A stretch of DNA of 64,000 bases. It comes from Closterium sp. Naga37s-1. Taxonomy: Eukaryota; Streptophyta; Zygnematophyceae; Desmidiales; Closteriaceae. The DNA lies in NCBI GenBank assembly GCA_947471745.1, contig CANJKZ010000915.1:992001-1056000 (forward strand). Reading direction: 5' to 3'. The notes beneath the pieces were generated by a model. That model had not been told where the DNA came from, made no database searches, and saw only the letters and a list, made by a program, of their open reading frames with translations. Position numbers and translations under genes: made by a program. Position 1 is the first letter of the stretch. Every line of letters begins with the position of its first letter. Positions 45,237 to 56,148 of this stretch are shown piece after piece.

Positions 45237-48200
45237 GCTGGGTGGCGTGAGATACACCCTGCTTGACAAGATAGTCCTGGAGAGCACGGCGTGCGTTGCC
45301 CATATCAGCGTCTGCAACCCAACTGTCCTCAGTGGGGTCGTATCCCTTCCAGCGGATCAGGAACTCGAGGGTCTTGCCGCCGCGGCGCCGATGAGTGAGA
45401 ACGCGCTCCACTTCGTACTCGGGCTCATCCTGTATGAGAACAGGTGGTGGTGGCGGTAGCTGCCGTCCCTGGAACTGGTGGTTCGGGTCCTTGTAGGGTT
45501 TCAGTAGCTGAACATGGAAAGCGTTGTGAAGCTTCCATGTATCTGGTAAGCGCAAGCGGAATGTAACTGGCGTCACCTGTGCCTCAACGAGAAAAGGACC
45601 ACAGAAGCGAGGCCGGAGCTTGGATGGTAGGTGAGACAGGTTCAAGTTGCGTGTGTCAAGAAGCACCTGATCTCCGACTGCTACTGTGTGATCACGTCGC
45701 TGACGATCGGCATACTGCTTCTGGGAGTTCTGCACCGTGGTGAGACGTCGCTGAGTCTTCTCCCATAGCTGCTGCATGGTGGTGACGAAGTCATGTGCGG
45801 CTTGGACGTGTGCTGGTGTGGTTGGCTCCTGTGGTGTGAGTGGTTCCTGTCCGTAACACAGGAAGAAAGGAGTTTTCCATGTGGCCGCATGTGATGCGTT
45901 GTTGTAAGCGAACTCTAGGGTCGGTAACTGTGTGTCCCAGTGGCTGACGTCGTCCTTGCAAGCTGTGCGCAGTAACTGTTCAACCACCTGATTGAGTCGC
46001 TCTGTCTGTCCGTCAGTCTGGGGGTGGTATGCTGAAGACATTGCAAGTTTTGTCCCCAACAGTCCCATGAGCTCCTTCCAGAACTTACTGGTGAATTTTG
46101 GGTCTCTGTCTGAGATAAGTGTAGCGGGGATGCCGTGGATGGTGATGATGCGGTCGAAGAAGAGGCGAGCAGTTGCTTCAGCTGTAGCTGTGGCGTTGGT
46201 CGGTATGAAGTGACCCATTTTGGAGAACTTATCGATTACTACGAGGATGGAATCGTGCCCCTGTGAGGTCGAAGGAAGTCCTGTGATGAAGTCGAGGCTA
46301 ACGACCTGCCATGGCTGCTCCGGTACAGGTAGAGGCTGAAGTAACCCTGCTTTTTTCTGCTTGCTACTCTTCATCCGCTGGCACGTGTCGCAAGAGGTGA
46401 CGAACTGCTGCACGTCTGCTGCCATCTCGGGCCAGTAGTAATACTTCGCTATCCCTGCTAACGTCTTGTTGCTCCCGAAATGTCCCGCGTATGGTGCGTC
46501 GTGAAACTCCTCCAATAGGATCTGCCGTAGCGGGGCGTAATTCGGTACCCAAATCTTTCCTGAACCCTTCCTTACCGCTAAGTCTTTCTCCCACTGTAAC
46601 AGCTTCTTAGTCTGTGCTGTAGCGATCTCTGCGTCCACGGAGTACCCATGTTGGAATAGACCCTTGAGCAGAGGGTTCATCCCGTCGAGCTGGATGCCTG
46701 CTACATGACCGGGGCGGCTCAACGCGTCTGCCTTGTTGTGTAGCCCGGGCTTGTAGATGATGTCGTAGTGGAAGTGAGTTTCCAGGAAGTCCACCCACCG
46801 CACCTGTCGTCGAGAGAGCGTCGGCTGCGACTTCAGGTATTTGAGACTGCAGTGGTCAGTGTATACTGTAGTCTTGGCTCCCTCTAGGTAACACCTCCAC
46901 GCCTTGAAGGCTATGACTATCGCTAAGGCTTCCTTGTCATGGATGGGGTAGTTCAGTTCTGCTCCGTGTAGCTTCTTACTGAGGTAGGCGATGGGCTGCA
47001 AATCGCGTCCGTGATCCTGCATCAGTACTGCTCCGACTGCTTGGTCACTAGCGTCTGCTTCCACCACGTAGTCCTTGTCTGGATCCGGCAAGATGAGCAC
47101 TGGCGCTGTAGTTAGTGCTGTCTGTAGCTGTTCCATGGCTTGCTGATGAGGAGTATCCCATTTGAAGGGCGTATCCTTTTTCAGTAGGTCGGTCAGTGGT
47201 GCTGCTATCTTTGCGTACTGCGGCACGAACCTGTTGTAGTAGTTGCCGAAGCCTAGGAACTGCTGCAACTCCTTCACGTTCTCCGGTATTTTCCATTTTT
47301 TAACGGTGTCGATCTTCCGCGGGTCCACGTGTACGCCCTCGGCACTCACCATGTGCACGAGAAACTGCACCTTCTTCAGGGCGAAGTCACTCTTCGACAG
47401 CTTCACGTAGAACTTGTTTTTCCGCAGGATCTCGAACACCTTCCGTAGATGCTCCACGTGCTCCTTCATGTTCTTGGAGTAGATGAGAATGTCGTCCAGG
47501 TACACCACAACGCACTCGTCCAGCAGGGGCCGTAGAATGTGATTCATCTCCGCCTGAAACGTTGCTGGTGCGTTGCAAAGTCCGAACGGCATCACCAAGT
47601 ATTCGTAGGAGCCGTATCTGGTACGGAACGCCGTCTTGTGGATCGAGTTGTCCGCCATCTTCATCTGCCAGTAACCCGACCGTAGGTCCAGCTTCGAAAA
47701 GATTGTTGCACCACGCAGTTGGTCTAGTAGGTCGTCTATGCGCGTTATGGGGTATTTGTTTTTTACTGTCTGTTTGTTCAGTGCGCGGTAGTCAATGCAC
47801 ATCCGTAACGTGCCGTCTGGTTTTGGAGTGAAGAGGACTGGTGCACCGTAGGGAGAGGTGGATGGGCGGATCAGTTGTCTGTCCAGTAAATATTCGATCT
47901 GTTTCTTCATATCTGTTAGTTCGGTCGGACTCGGTCGGTATGGTGCACGTGAGACGGGTTTCGCACCTGGTTCCTCCACGATCTCGTGCTCGTGGGTGCG
48001 TGCTGGAGGTACTCCTGCGGGTAGGTCGTCGGGCATAATATCCTTGTACTGCTCCAAGACCTCCTTCACTGCTGCAGGTAGCTCCGTACTTATCTTCTCC
48101 TCCTCTGCTGCTGCCATAACCAGTGCTAAGTAACCCGTGTTACTCTCGTTCACCGTCCGTTCGAACCGTGCCAGTGTCGTTTCAGGAACGCTCCCTGTAT

Positions 48201-50067
48201 CCGTCCAGCTTCGCGGCTCCACTCGTTTCCCGTTGTTGTAGATGCACACCTTCCTGTTGACCCAGTCGATCTCGGGGTTGAACCGCTTCAAAAAATCTCG
48301 CCCCAAGATGAAATCTAACCCCTTGATGTTCGTAATCGGCATCGTCGGCTTCCACCTCAGCGCCCCTATGTGCAGCTGCAGTGATGCTTCGCCATGGATG
48401 GGAAGTTTCGTACCGTCCACCATCGTTGCCGCGAACTTGGTCTCCTCCAAAGATTCTCCAATTTTCTCCAACGTCCCGCGGTCGCACACCGAGTGAGACG
48501 CACCACTGTCCACTAGTGCCTGGAGGCGTCGCCCGTTGCAGATCTCCTCGAGTAGTAGTGGTTGTTGCTGCTCCGAGTAACCGTAGATGGTCTCGCTTAT
48601 AGGATCGTAGGGTACGTCGAATATATCTCCCCTAGGTCCTGCGGTCGAAGCTGCTGACTCCATATCAGTTTTCAACTGAGTTGGGTTAGAAGGATTTATC
48701 CAAGGCCGATTCAGCTTCGTCTTGGCCTGGAACCTTCTCTTAAGCCTTTGCAGCTGTGTAGGCTTCACCTGTGGGCAATTGGGAGCCTTAACACTGTGCT
48801 GCGGGGAGAGAATATTAACTCCTTGGAACGCACGACCCTTTTCATCGCTCCGGAGTGGTTTGCCCAACTTCTCAGGTACCTGAATAATGTCTGAAGGCTT
48901 TTTCTTGGCCTTGAAATCTCCCCTGGATTTTTTAAAGGCTTGAAAACCTCGAGAGGGAATATTCTTACTCTCGGGGGTGTTCGGCTGGAGTTTCCCGGTC
49001 GGTGCAGAGTCTTGTTTCGCGGAGCCTCCATTTGTCTCGGCGATTTCCCCTGTTGCCGGCCGGTCGTGGCGTTTTAAATTCGCGCCATCGTGTCCTTCTT
49101 TTTTGGCCATCGTGGATGTCGCACTGTTGTTGCCCTGCAACTCCGCTCGTGCCTTCTTCATTTTCCAACACGCCAAGAATCGATGTCCTGCTGCGCCGCA
49201 AAATTCGCAGTTCTCATATTTTGTCGGCTGCTGCTTCGCGTCGATCTTGTCGATATCCATCGGGTCGGCGGTCGTGGGTGGTGCCGATCGCTTCGTGCCA
49301 AATGATCGGTTCGGCACGTGGCGTCGTGTCTCGGGTTGATCTCGCATCAACGCATCGAATCTCTCTGCTGCACACACCATGTCGCGGTAGTTGTTGTAGT
49401 TCGTGGCAATCACCTGTTGGCGGACTTCCATCTTTAGCCCCTCAGTATACGCTTGGATTTTTTCCCCTTCGGTCAGGTCGGTAATTCGGTTGAAGAGGCT
49501 CTCCATCTGCTGCGTGTACTGTGTTACACTGCCGAACTGTTTATGCCGATGAATCTGCTGCCGCGCCATGTAGCTGGAGTTGATTGGTTCGAAACGTTGA
49601 ATTAAAGCTTCCCGAAACTGCGTCCATGACCCCTCGCCCCGGATCTTATTGCTGTTGTAAATCCACTCGAGCGCTGGGCCTCGTAACAGTGTCGCTGCGA
49701 GCCAAATCCGCATTGCATCGTGTGTCGGGGTCGTACAGCCAACGGCCTCGAAGTAAATTTCGAGAGTCGCAATGAATCGACGAACGTCAGTGTCTCTCGC
49801 ATCCGGATTGATCGTCTCCGGTAGCCTCGGACGTGCCGCCTCAAGATTCACTGTAGCCGCTGCCGCTGCTGCTGGGTTAAGTGTCGGTGTCGCCGCTGCT
49901 GCTGCTGACGTCGCTGCTGCATTCGCCGCTGCGTTCGCTGCTGCTATGGCGGCTGCCGACTGGTTCGCGAGAAGCTCCTCTATTCGCTGGAGTGCCGCTC
50001 GCGTCTGGTCCAGGCCGGTGTGTAACTCCGTATTTTTTCGTACGGAATTATCACCATTTTCCTCCAT
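45232..50067 (-). CDS. Gypsy gag-pol polyprotein with chromodomain
   Basis: An uninterrupted 1,611-residue frame. In order: gag capsid region (about 120-215, contains [11 protein letters not shown]), CCHC zinc knuckle [14 protein letters not shown] (about 285-300), aspartic protease [12 protein letters not shown] (about 517), reverse transcriptase with YLDD (about 856), RNase H ([12 protein letters not shown], about 1004), integrase with its HHCC finger (about 1190-1230) and D-D-E core ([23 protein letters not shown]), and a C-terminal chromodomain ([26 protein letters not shown], about 1546-1600). The chromodomain marks it as a chromovirus; such domains steer integration to particular histone marks. 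All catalytic residues looked for are present, so it may be active. Confidence 0.97.
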   Translation of the reverse strand: MEENGDNSVRKNTELHTGLDQTRAALQRIEELLANQSAAAIAAANAAANAAATSAAAAATPTLNPAAAAAATVNLEAARPRLPETINPDARDTDVRRFIATLEIYFEAVGCTTPTHDAMRIWLAATLLRGPALEWIYNSNKIRGEGSWTQFREALIQRFEPINSSYMARQQIHRHKQFGSVTQYTQQMESLFNRITDLTEGEKIQAYTEGLKMEVRQQVIATNYNNYRDMVCAAERFDALMRDQPETRRHVPNRSFGTKRSAPPTTADPMDIDKIDAKQQPTKYENCEFCGAAGHRFLACWKMKKARAELQGNNSATSTMAKKEGHDGANLKRHDRPATGEIAETNGGSAKQDSAPTGKLQPNTPESKNIPSRGFQAFKKSRGDFKAKKKPSDIIQVPEKLGKPLRSDEKGRAFQGVNILSPQHSVKAPNCPQVKPTQLQRLKRRFQAKTKLNRPWINPSNPTQLKTDMESAASTAGPRGDIFDVPYDPISETIYGYSEQQQPLLLEEICNGRRLQALVDSGASHSVCDRGTLEKIGESLEETKFAATMVDGTKLPIHGEASLQLHIGALRWKPTMPITNIKGLDFILGRDFLKRFNPEIDWVNRKVCIYNNGKRVEPRSWTDTGSVPETTLARFERTVNESNTGYLALVMAAAEEEKISTELPAAVKEVLEQYKDIMPDDLPAGVPPARTHEHEIVEEPGAKPVSRAPYRPSPTELTDMKKQIEYLLDRQLIRPSTSPYGAPVLFTPKPDGTLRMCIDYRALNKQTVKNKYPITRIDDLLDQLRGATIFSKLDLRSGYWQMKMADNSIHKTAFRTRYGSYEYLVMPFGLCNAPATFQAEMNHILRPLLDECVVVYLDDILIYSKNMKEHVEHLRKVFEILRKNKFYVKLSKSDFALKKVQFLVHMVSAEGVHVDPRKIDTVKKWKIPENVKELQQFLGFGNYYNRFVPQYAKIAAPLTDLLKKDTPFKWDTPHQQAMEQLQTALTTAPVLILPDPDKDYVVEADASDQAVGAVLMQDHGRDLQPIAYLSKKLHGAELNYPIHDKEALAIVIAFKAWRCYLEGAKTTVYTDHCSLKYLKSQPTLSRRQVRWVDFLETHFHYDIIYKPGLHNKADALSRPGHVAGIQLDGMNPLLKGLFQHGYSVDAEIATAQTKKLLQWEKDLAVRKGSGKIWVPNYAPLRQILLEEFHDAPYAGHFGSNKTLAGIAKYYYWPEMAADVQQFVTSCDTCQRMKSSKQKKAGLLQPLPVPEQPWQVVSLDFITGLPSTSQGHDSILVVIDKFSKMGHFIPTNATATAEATARLFFDRIITIHGIPATLISDRDPKFTSKFWKELMGLLGTKLAMSSAYHPQTDGQTERLNQVVEQLLRTACKDDVSHWDTQLPTLEFAYNNASHAATWKTPFFLCYGQEPLTPQEPTTPAHVQAAHDFVTTMQQLWEKTQRRLTTVQNSQKQYADRQRRDHTVAVGDQVLLDTRNLNLSHLPSKLRPRFCGPFLVEAQVTPVTFRLRLPDTWKLHNAFHVQLLKPYKDPNHQFQGRQLPPPPPVLIQDEPEYEVERVLTHRRRGGKTLEFLIRWKGYDPTEDSWVADADMGNARRALQDYLVKQGVSHATQL

Positions 50068-50481
50068 TTGGCAATTTACAGGAAGATTTGCTACGAAAAT
50101 AATTGAATTCTAGGCGCTGGTCATCTTACTGTGAGTCGAATCAACTGTAGAAATGACGAGCGCTAAACCTGTAGGTCGCGTAGTTCTCCCTTAGTCGAAA
50201 TTCACGTCCGATCGCGGCCGTTGAGTAGAAATTCGATCCGACGCTCCAAATTCCAAACTTTTTGATCGAAATTCCCAGGGCCGTTGAGATTCGAATCGAT
50301 CCGACGGTCGAAATTCCAACTTTTTCGCCACTGGACCTGAGGAGTGTTCGAAAACTGGTTCGAGGGGGACGTTAGAAAATAGCGCGGAACTGGTTTACGT
50401 ATCCGAAATCGGCGCTTTCCGTCGTCGCCCCCGCGGTTTTAAAAGCTGGTTTTGGCGGTCGAAAAACTTCGCGTGAAAACA

Positions 50482-50497
50482 GGCTCTGATTACCAAG
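50482..50497 (-). other. Primer binding site of the Gypsy element
   Basis: On the minus strand the LTR end is followed by CTTGGTAATCAGAGCC. It resembles the initiator tRNA-Met site TGGTATCAGAGC with one extra A. Confidence 0.7.
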
Positions 50498-50870
50498 TGT
50501 GAGGATCTAGGATCGAGCTCAGAAAAGAGAGTTTGAATTCTATTGAATGATCATCTGGGTACAACACGAGGCTATATATAGGCTCGACACAAGGCCCAGT
50601 AACCAGGTGTTACGCGAAGGTTCCGCGGGTCGCGAAGCGTCCCGAACAGATCCTTCCCGAATTCGGTAGAAGGCAATTCGGTGGCAACCGAAAAGCCAGA
50701 ATTCGGTGCACGCAACCTAGCTCGGTGCTATAACTATAATAAAATATAGGAAAGCACCTAGCCTAGGAAATCAAGCAATTCATGCATGCATATAATTATC
50801 CTATGCTAGAAATAGCATGATAAAGTAAAGGCAAGCAAGCATAGATGGCATAAGCCGTCGTACTCTCACA
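50498..50870 (-). repeat. 5' LTR of the Gypsy chromovirus
   Basis: 373 bp, seven differences by eye from 44849-45221. On the minus strand it should hold the element's promoter. The AT-rich stretch near 50730-50760 (ACTATAATAAAATATAGG) is a candidate. Confidence 0.96.
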
Positions 50871-52833
50871 ACTTGGCTCTTCTTCCACCCAGCGCCGACC
50901 AGCACGTCGTTGAGCGCCTTGTACCATAGCAGCGATGACTGCTTCAGCCCGTACAGGCTCTTCAGCTGCTTGCACACCCGGCCGGTCCTATCGTTGAAGT
51001 GGTCCGGCTGGTACATGTAAAGCACCCGGTCGAGCTTGCTCTGCAGGAAGGCGTTCTTCATGTCGAGCTGCATCAGGTTGAGGTTGAGGACGGCGACGAT
51101 GCCGAGGAAGATCCTCAGCGTAACGTAGCTACTCAGCGGCGCATATGTCTCGTCGTAGTCGGTGCCATACATCTGTGTGAAGCCCTTCACGACCAGCCTT
51201 GCCTTCTTGCGCTCGACGGTGTCGTTGATGTGATACTTCGTCGTCAGCACCCGCTGATTCTTCATGATGCTCACCCCGGGTGGGCGTTCGACCAGCTCCC
51301 AAGTTCCCATGCTGATAAGGCTGCGGATTTCCTCCTCCATGGCGGCTTTCACCGCCTTGCCCTTCCAGCTTGCAACGCCTCCTTCACCGTCATCGTGGAG
51401 ATATCCCAGCGGTGCTCGGGGTTGGCGTGCATGTCGGGGTCGAACTTCGGCAATTCCTCATTCTCCTCGGCGTCGTCGTACAGCAAGTCGTCGTCGACCT
51501 CGTCGTACGCCGTGGTGAAGGCGTCCGGTACGTAGAAGTCAGGTGGCCTCCGAATCCGGCCTGTACCCCGTGGTCCAGGCTGAGCCTCCTCGGCATCCCC
51601 TCCATCATCACTGGCGTCGCTGCCCTCAACGTCCTGCTGCACATCAGTTGGCATCCCAGCCGACTTCTCCCCTGCAGTCGGCTCCCTTGCCGAGAGCCCG
51701 TTCGCTGACTGCCCCTTTGTCGGCTTCATTGCTGCCTGCTCCCCTGTTAGCGGCTGCCATGCTGTTGCCTCCTTCGCCCGCTCCACCGAAGTCGGCTGCA
51801 CCTCCTCGGCCTGTGTCTCCCCTGCTGGCGTCGACTCTGCTCCCACGCCGACTTGCTTGGCGTTGCGTCGGCCACCGGTGATGTTCTTGGCTGGCGCAGC
51901 GGGCGACGTCACACTGCTCCACTCATCGCTAGAGGTCGACACCGGAGTCAGGCCACGCAGGTCGGCTATAAGGGGAGGGGTAGGAGGGGCAGGGGAAGGG
52001 GAGGAAGGATGGACGTCCTGGGCGAGCAAAGGGAGCGGCGCTATCGAGGTGTCCGTCGGCGGGTCGATCGGCATCCGCCCCGACGCCGGGCCGTGCTTCG
52101 ACTTCCATTCCTCCAGCGATATCGTCTTGTAGAACACCACGTGATGACCACCCGGTTGTCGGCGATGTCGAGGAGTTCCCAGCCCTTGCTCTCTACAGAC
52201 ACGCCGAGGTGAAGGCTCCACCAGGCCTTCGGCTTTAGCTTCCCACCGCGCTGCTGCTCGGGGACCAAGAACTGTGCCATGCAGCCCCACACGCGCGCCA
52301 GCGACAAGTCGGGCTTCCTCCCGGTCAGCAGCTGGTACAGTGTCATCCCCGGTGGCAGCGTCGACCTCTCAAGGCAGTTGCGGACCCAGACGGCCTGCCG
52401 CAGAGCGAGGTGCCACCAGTGGTGCTACACGCCCATGTGCAGCAGCATCGTCTGCACCGACTCCACCACCGTCCTCATCTCCCGCTCCGCCATGTCGTTC
52501 TGCTGCGGGGTGTACGGGCAGGTCAGGTCGTGGACGATCCCCTTTGCGTTTACGAAGTCGGTGAACTATTTCCCAAGGAACGCCCCTCCCCGGTCAGAGC
52601 GCAGCATCAACACCGATTTCTTCGCCTGTCGCTCAGCCACCGCCAGCCACTGCACAAAATCCTGCAGCGCATCCGACTTCTTGGCTACTGGCCTCACCCA
52701 CACGTAGCGGGTCTTGCGGTCCTTCAGCAGCAAGAAGTACAGGCTGCCAACCTTGGCAGCCACCTGGAATGGCCCGCACAGGTCGATGTGCACGATGGCC
52801 AACGCGTCGTCGGCGTCGGAGCCTTGGTCGGGG
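50871..52833 (-). mobile_element. Decayed Copia element, integrase and RT start
   Basis: Minus strand from 52833: integrase core (HIDLCGPFQVAAKVGSLYFL, LRSDRGGAFLGK, then TPQQNDMAERE), integrase end (RVWGCMAQFLVPEQQRGGKL), an acidic linker, and the first part of reverse transcriptase (TKYHINDTVERKKARLVVKG, LMQLDMKNAFLQSK, SLYGLKQSSLLWYKAL). There are at least two in-frame stops in integrase and a frameshift near 52140. It has no gag or protease: the left end is cut where another LTR begins at 52834. It joins 44848 across the Gypsy insertion. Confidence 0.9.
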
Positions 52834-52980
52834 TGTCAAACTATATTTATATAGTTTTTTATGTTAGTCTAGGTATTGTACATTTTGTTACACTTGTGCT
52901 AGAACTCTTGCTAGGGTTTCCTATATCTTGTTTGTTCGTTCGATTCCTTAGTCAATTATTACGCTCGTTAGTTCTTAACA
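52834..52980 (+). repeat. 5' LTR of Copia element B
   Basis: About 147 bp from TGTCAAACTATATTT to GTTCTTAACA, AT-rich, followed at once by TGGTATATAGCTAAG, a likely tRNA-Met-type primer site. No partner LTR is in the window, so the left edge is inferred from the TG start and from the break in the adjoining Copia. Confidence 0.7.
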
Positions 52981-53759
52981 TGGTATATAGCTAAGCGATC
53001 CGATGGGCCCACCTCCCCGTGACCCGACCTAGTCCGTAGCGCCCTAAGGCCCGAAGCGCCCCGGTAGCCCCGTAACCCGTGCGTCACCCGTTTTCAGCCC
53101 GTCGCGTTACCCGGTTACCCCTCGCGTCACCCGTTTCTGCCCCGCGCGTCATCCGTTAGTGCCCCGCGCGATTTGCCCTCTAGCCCGCTAGCGCGCGTTA
53201 GACCCACGCGCGCCGCCCTAGACGCATGCGTAGCCGCCCGCACGTACGTCGCGACGGTTCGCGAGTAGAGGAGGAACCCGCTACCCGCCGTCCCATGCGT
53301 TAGTACCATCCTCACGCCCTGAAACCGCCGTTCCGCCAGTTCGCACTCTCCCCACGCCCTGAAACCTGCGTTCCCACCAGTTAGAATGCGACCTTACCCA
53401 TTGCCGGCCACCTTACCCGCCACCCCAACCGTTAACACCCTCCCCACGCCCTAAAACCGCTGCCCCTGCAGTTATCACCCTCCCCATGACCTAAAACTGC
53501 CGCCCCACGTGGTACCCTCCACCCCACCTGTTGCCCCACCCGCAGCCCCACCTGGAAAGCCTAAACCGCCGCCCTACCTGTCACCTGCACCCTGGAACCG
53601 CATTCAACCGCTTCAACCACACAGAACCGCACTCAACTGCATTCAACTGCACTCAACCTCATTCAACTGCCATCAACCGCATCCAACCACACAGAACTGC
53701 ACCCAACCATTTTAGACCGCACCAGTTAGTACCCCTACGTGCTAGTTGTTCCTACAACT
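52981..53759 (+). other. Repeat-rich leader of Copia element B
   Basis: About 780 bases between primer site and gag are made of loosely repeated CCCACGCCCTGAAACCGC and TCAACCGCATCCAACCAC units. There is no coding frame of note. Confidence 0.6.
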
Positions 53760-54470
53760 ATGTCTACCTCGCGAGTTTTCACGTTTGATCCGGAGGGCCG
53801 CCCGATCGATTTTCCAGGATGGCTTCGCAAGCTTAAGCTGTACTTAGGGTCTAGGATCGAGAACGACGTGCGCCTGCTGGAGCACGCCACCGGCAAGCTC
53901 GTTGCCCCGAAGGATCCCGAACCCCTAGGTGCATCCCCGTCGGAGGTGGATGAGGCTCGCTTTGAGAAGGCGCAGTTGGCGGCCAGTCGCTGGGCGGCGC
54001 GGGATGACGCTACCGTGCTCGCCATCACCGACCTCCTACCACTGTATGAGCAGCATCACTTCGAATAGGAGGTGATGGCCAAGGGTCTTTTCGACGCAGT
54101 AGTCAGACGGTACTCCACCCCGACCACTGCGTCCCTCGGCCGTCTTGTGCTGCCCTTCCTTTTTCCCGACCTTCCCTCGTTTCCGCGTGTTGCTGACCTC
54201 ATTATGCACTTGCGCTCGCTTGATGCTCAGCTCCGCTTTGCTGCCCTTGACCCCGACCTGCTTGCCACCAACCCCCCCGCGATGTGGATGACAGTGTACC
54301 TCCTTTCCACCCGCCTCGCGTTCACTGCCCGAATCAACAGCAATCGACACCACCATACCAGCTTCGACCTTCAAGCAGTCAGGTGGCTTCCACACAACCA
54401 CACCCTTCCAATCAGACGCCGCCTTCAACAACAACGTCCCAATCTGCACGAGGAACAAGAAATATCATAA
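53760..54470 (+). pseudogene. Copia B gag with in-frame stop
   Basis: ATG 53760 starts a Copia gag (RVFTFDPEGRPIDFPGWLRK). The frame meets TAG at 54066-54068 and continues beyond it as gag (LFDAVVRRYSTPTTASLGRL, FPRVADLIMHLRSLD). It is clearly related to the gag at 60166, which has no such stop. Dead copy. Confidence 0.85.
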
Positions 54471-55888
54471 GTTGCATGACAAGAACAACGAACTCCTGCA
54501 TCACCGGGTCACCAGCAACCTACTCACCCGAAGAACAGCTCGACGAAAGCACGCCACGTCGTGAACCGCTAGAGCCAAACCCGACGTACGCCGCTATCGC
54601 ACAGAGCGAACCATCCGGTCAAGATACTTGGTTCTTGGACAGTTGCTGCGGACATCATATGTGCTCATCAAACCACTTTGTCCAACAGGAACAACACCTC
54701 AACCGGGATGTCGTGATCACCGTCGCCAACAACCAGAACCTGCGCACACGACGACAAAGAGTAGTTCAACTTCAGTCCTGCGAGACCAACGTCGTCTTAC
54801 ATATGTCGAAGGTTTTAATTGCAGAAGGACTGGGCTACAAATTACTCAGCGTCAGCCAGCTCATGGCAAAAAAAACTCATCTTGAAGCTGACAGCACCAC
54901 TCAAGAATTCAGACTATACAACGGGAGAGGCGGACTTTACATCGGAAGAGCGGCCTGAAGAACAACGTATTCGTCCTCGACTTCGTCCTAGATCAAGGCA
55001 CCGCCGACAGCGATGCGATTGTTAACTTCACCACTTGGTCGCACCCACCAGATCTCGACCCCGACTTCAGCCCCGGGGGATTCTGGTACTCGCACACCAT
55101 ACCTGAAGCAGAACGAACAAGGGCGATAGCGGTGATCCAAGAGACATCGGGAGAAGCATCAACATCGGCGTCAGCAGAGACAGCAGCAGCCGAGACAGCA
55201 GCGACGGAGACATCGGCAGAAGCAGCAGCAACGGCAGCAGCAGCGACAACGAGAGCAGCAGCGGAACATCGACAGAAGCAGAGACAACAACACCAGCACC
55301 AACGCCCGCTCAACAGCTGACTCCCGCCCCACACAACATTCACCAAAGCGCCAACATCACTGCCAGCTTTTACTTCAACTTTGATCTGTCTAGACATTCA
55401 CCTGGACATCGCGCTGACGAATCATTATAGCATCAAAGGATAGGGCATCCTAGTAACACAACCCTGAACAACACGATAAGAGGAGGAGTGCTCGATAAAG
55501 ACTCACTACTCCTACCCGACGGCAGAGAACTTCAACGAGTCCGCGGAACCTGCTTTACCTGCCCCGAAGCCGACTTACCCCATCAGCCGTTCGTCTCTCA
55601 TCACAACCCAAGCGCGCCAGCCTATGCACCACTAGAGAAGGTTTACAGCGACATACTGTACACCCACGAAAGTGGACAAGGAGCCTACAACTACGTCATC
55701 ACCTTCATCGACGCCGCCACCAGATATGTCTGGCACCTCAATCTTCCAGATACTCGACGAAGAGAACGCGATCTACCTCAGCGCCGCAAAATATGCCGAC
55801 ACAATCGCCAAACGATTTGGATTAACTCCAGCCATCATCTCTACGCCCTACCGCTACACCGCCGGAAATCACAAGGAAAAAACTAATA
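54471..55888 (+). pseudogene. Copia B protease and integrase start, truncated
   Basis: A protease-like frame has WFLDSCCGHHMCSS at about 54630, where the expected DSG reads DSC. Further on there is an integrase zinc-finger part (HQRIGHPSNTT, then CFTCPEADLPHQP, 55432-55590) and the first core aspartate region (VYSDILYTHESG). Frames shift between parts. Similarity stops at 55888 where the LTR of another Copia begins. Confidence 0.82.
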
Positions 55889-56148
55889 TGCTCGGTGATA
55901 AAAATAGGAGCTGAATTGATTGATTGATCAAGAAGGCAAGGATGATGGGTTGAGTACAAACAAGGTTGGGTTGAGCAAAGCTAGGGAAAGGATGGGATGG
56001 GAATCCTAGCAAATCTCCAATTGGTGAGTTGGCAGATTTGCAGGATTACGAGGGAATCCCAACCAGATAGGGTTGGGATTACAAATCTACACCCAACCTA
56101 AACCATATAAAATAGAGTACACAATGTGTTGACAGCCTATTTCTAACA
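55889..56148 (-). repeat. 3' LTR of Copia element C
   Basis: On the minus strand it starts TGTTAGAAATAGGC after a purine tract (CCTAAGGGGTG) and ends CACCGAGCA. About 260 bp. The matching 5' LTR is not in the window. Confidence 0.75.

Larger units (their letters stand above)
44849..50870 (-). mobile_element. Full-length Gypsy chromovirus
   Basis: A complete LTR retrotransposon of 6,022 bp. It has two 373-bp LTRs (44849-45221 and 50498-50870, TGTGAG...CTCACA) and a 5-bp target duplication ACTTG at 44844-44848 and 50871-50875. There is a primer site next to the 5' LTR, a polypurine tract next to the 3' LTR, and a single intact gag-pol frame. By eye the LTRs differ at seven positions (about 98% identity), so insertion is recent. 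It interrupts the reverse transcriptase of an older Copia element. Confidence 0.97.
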
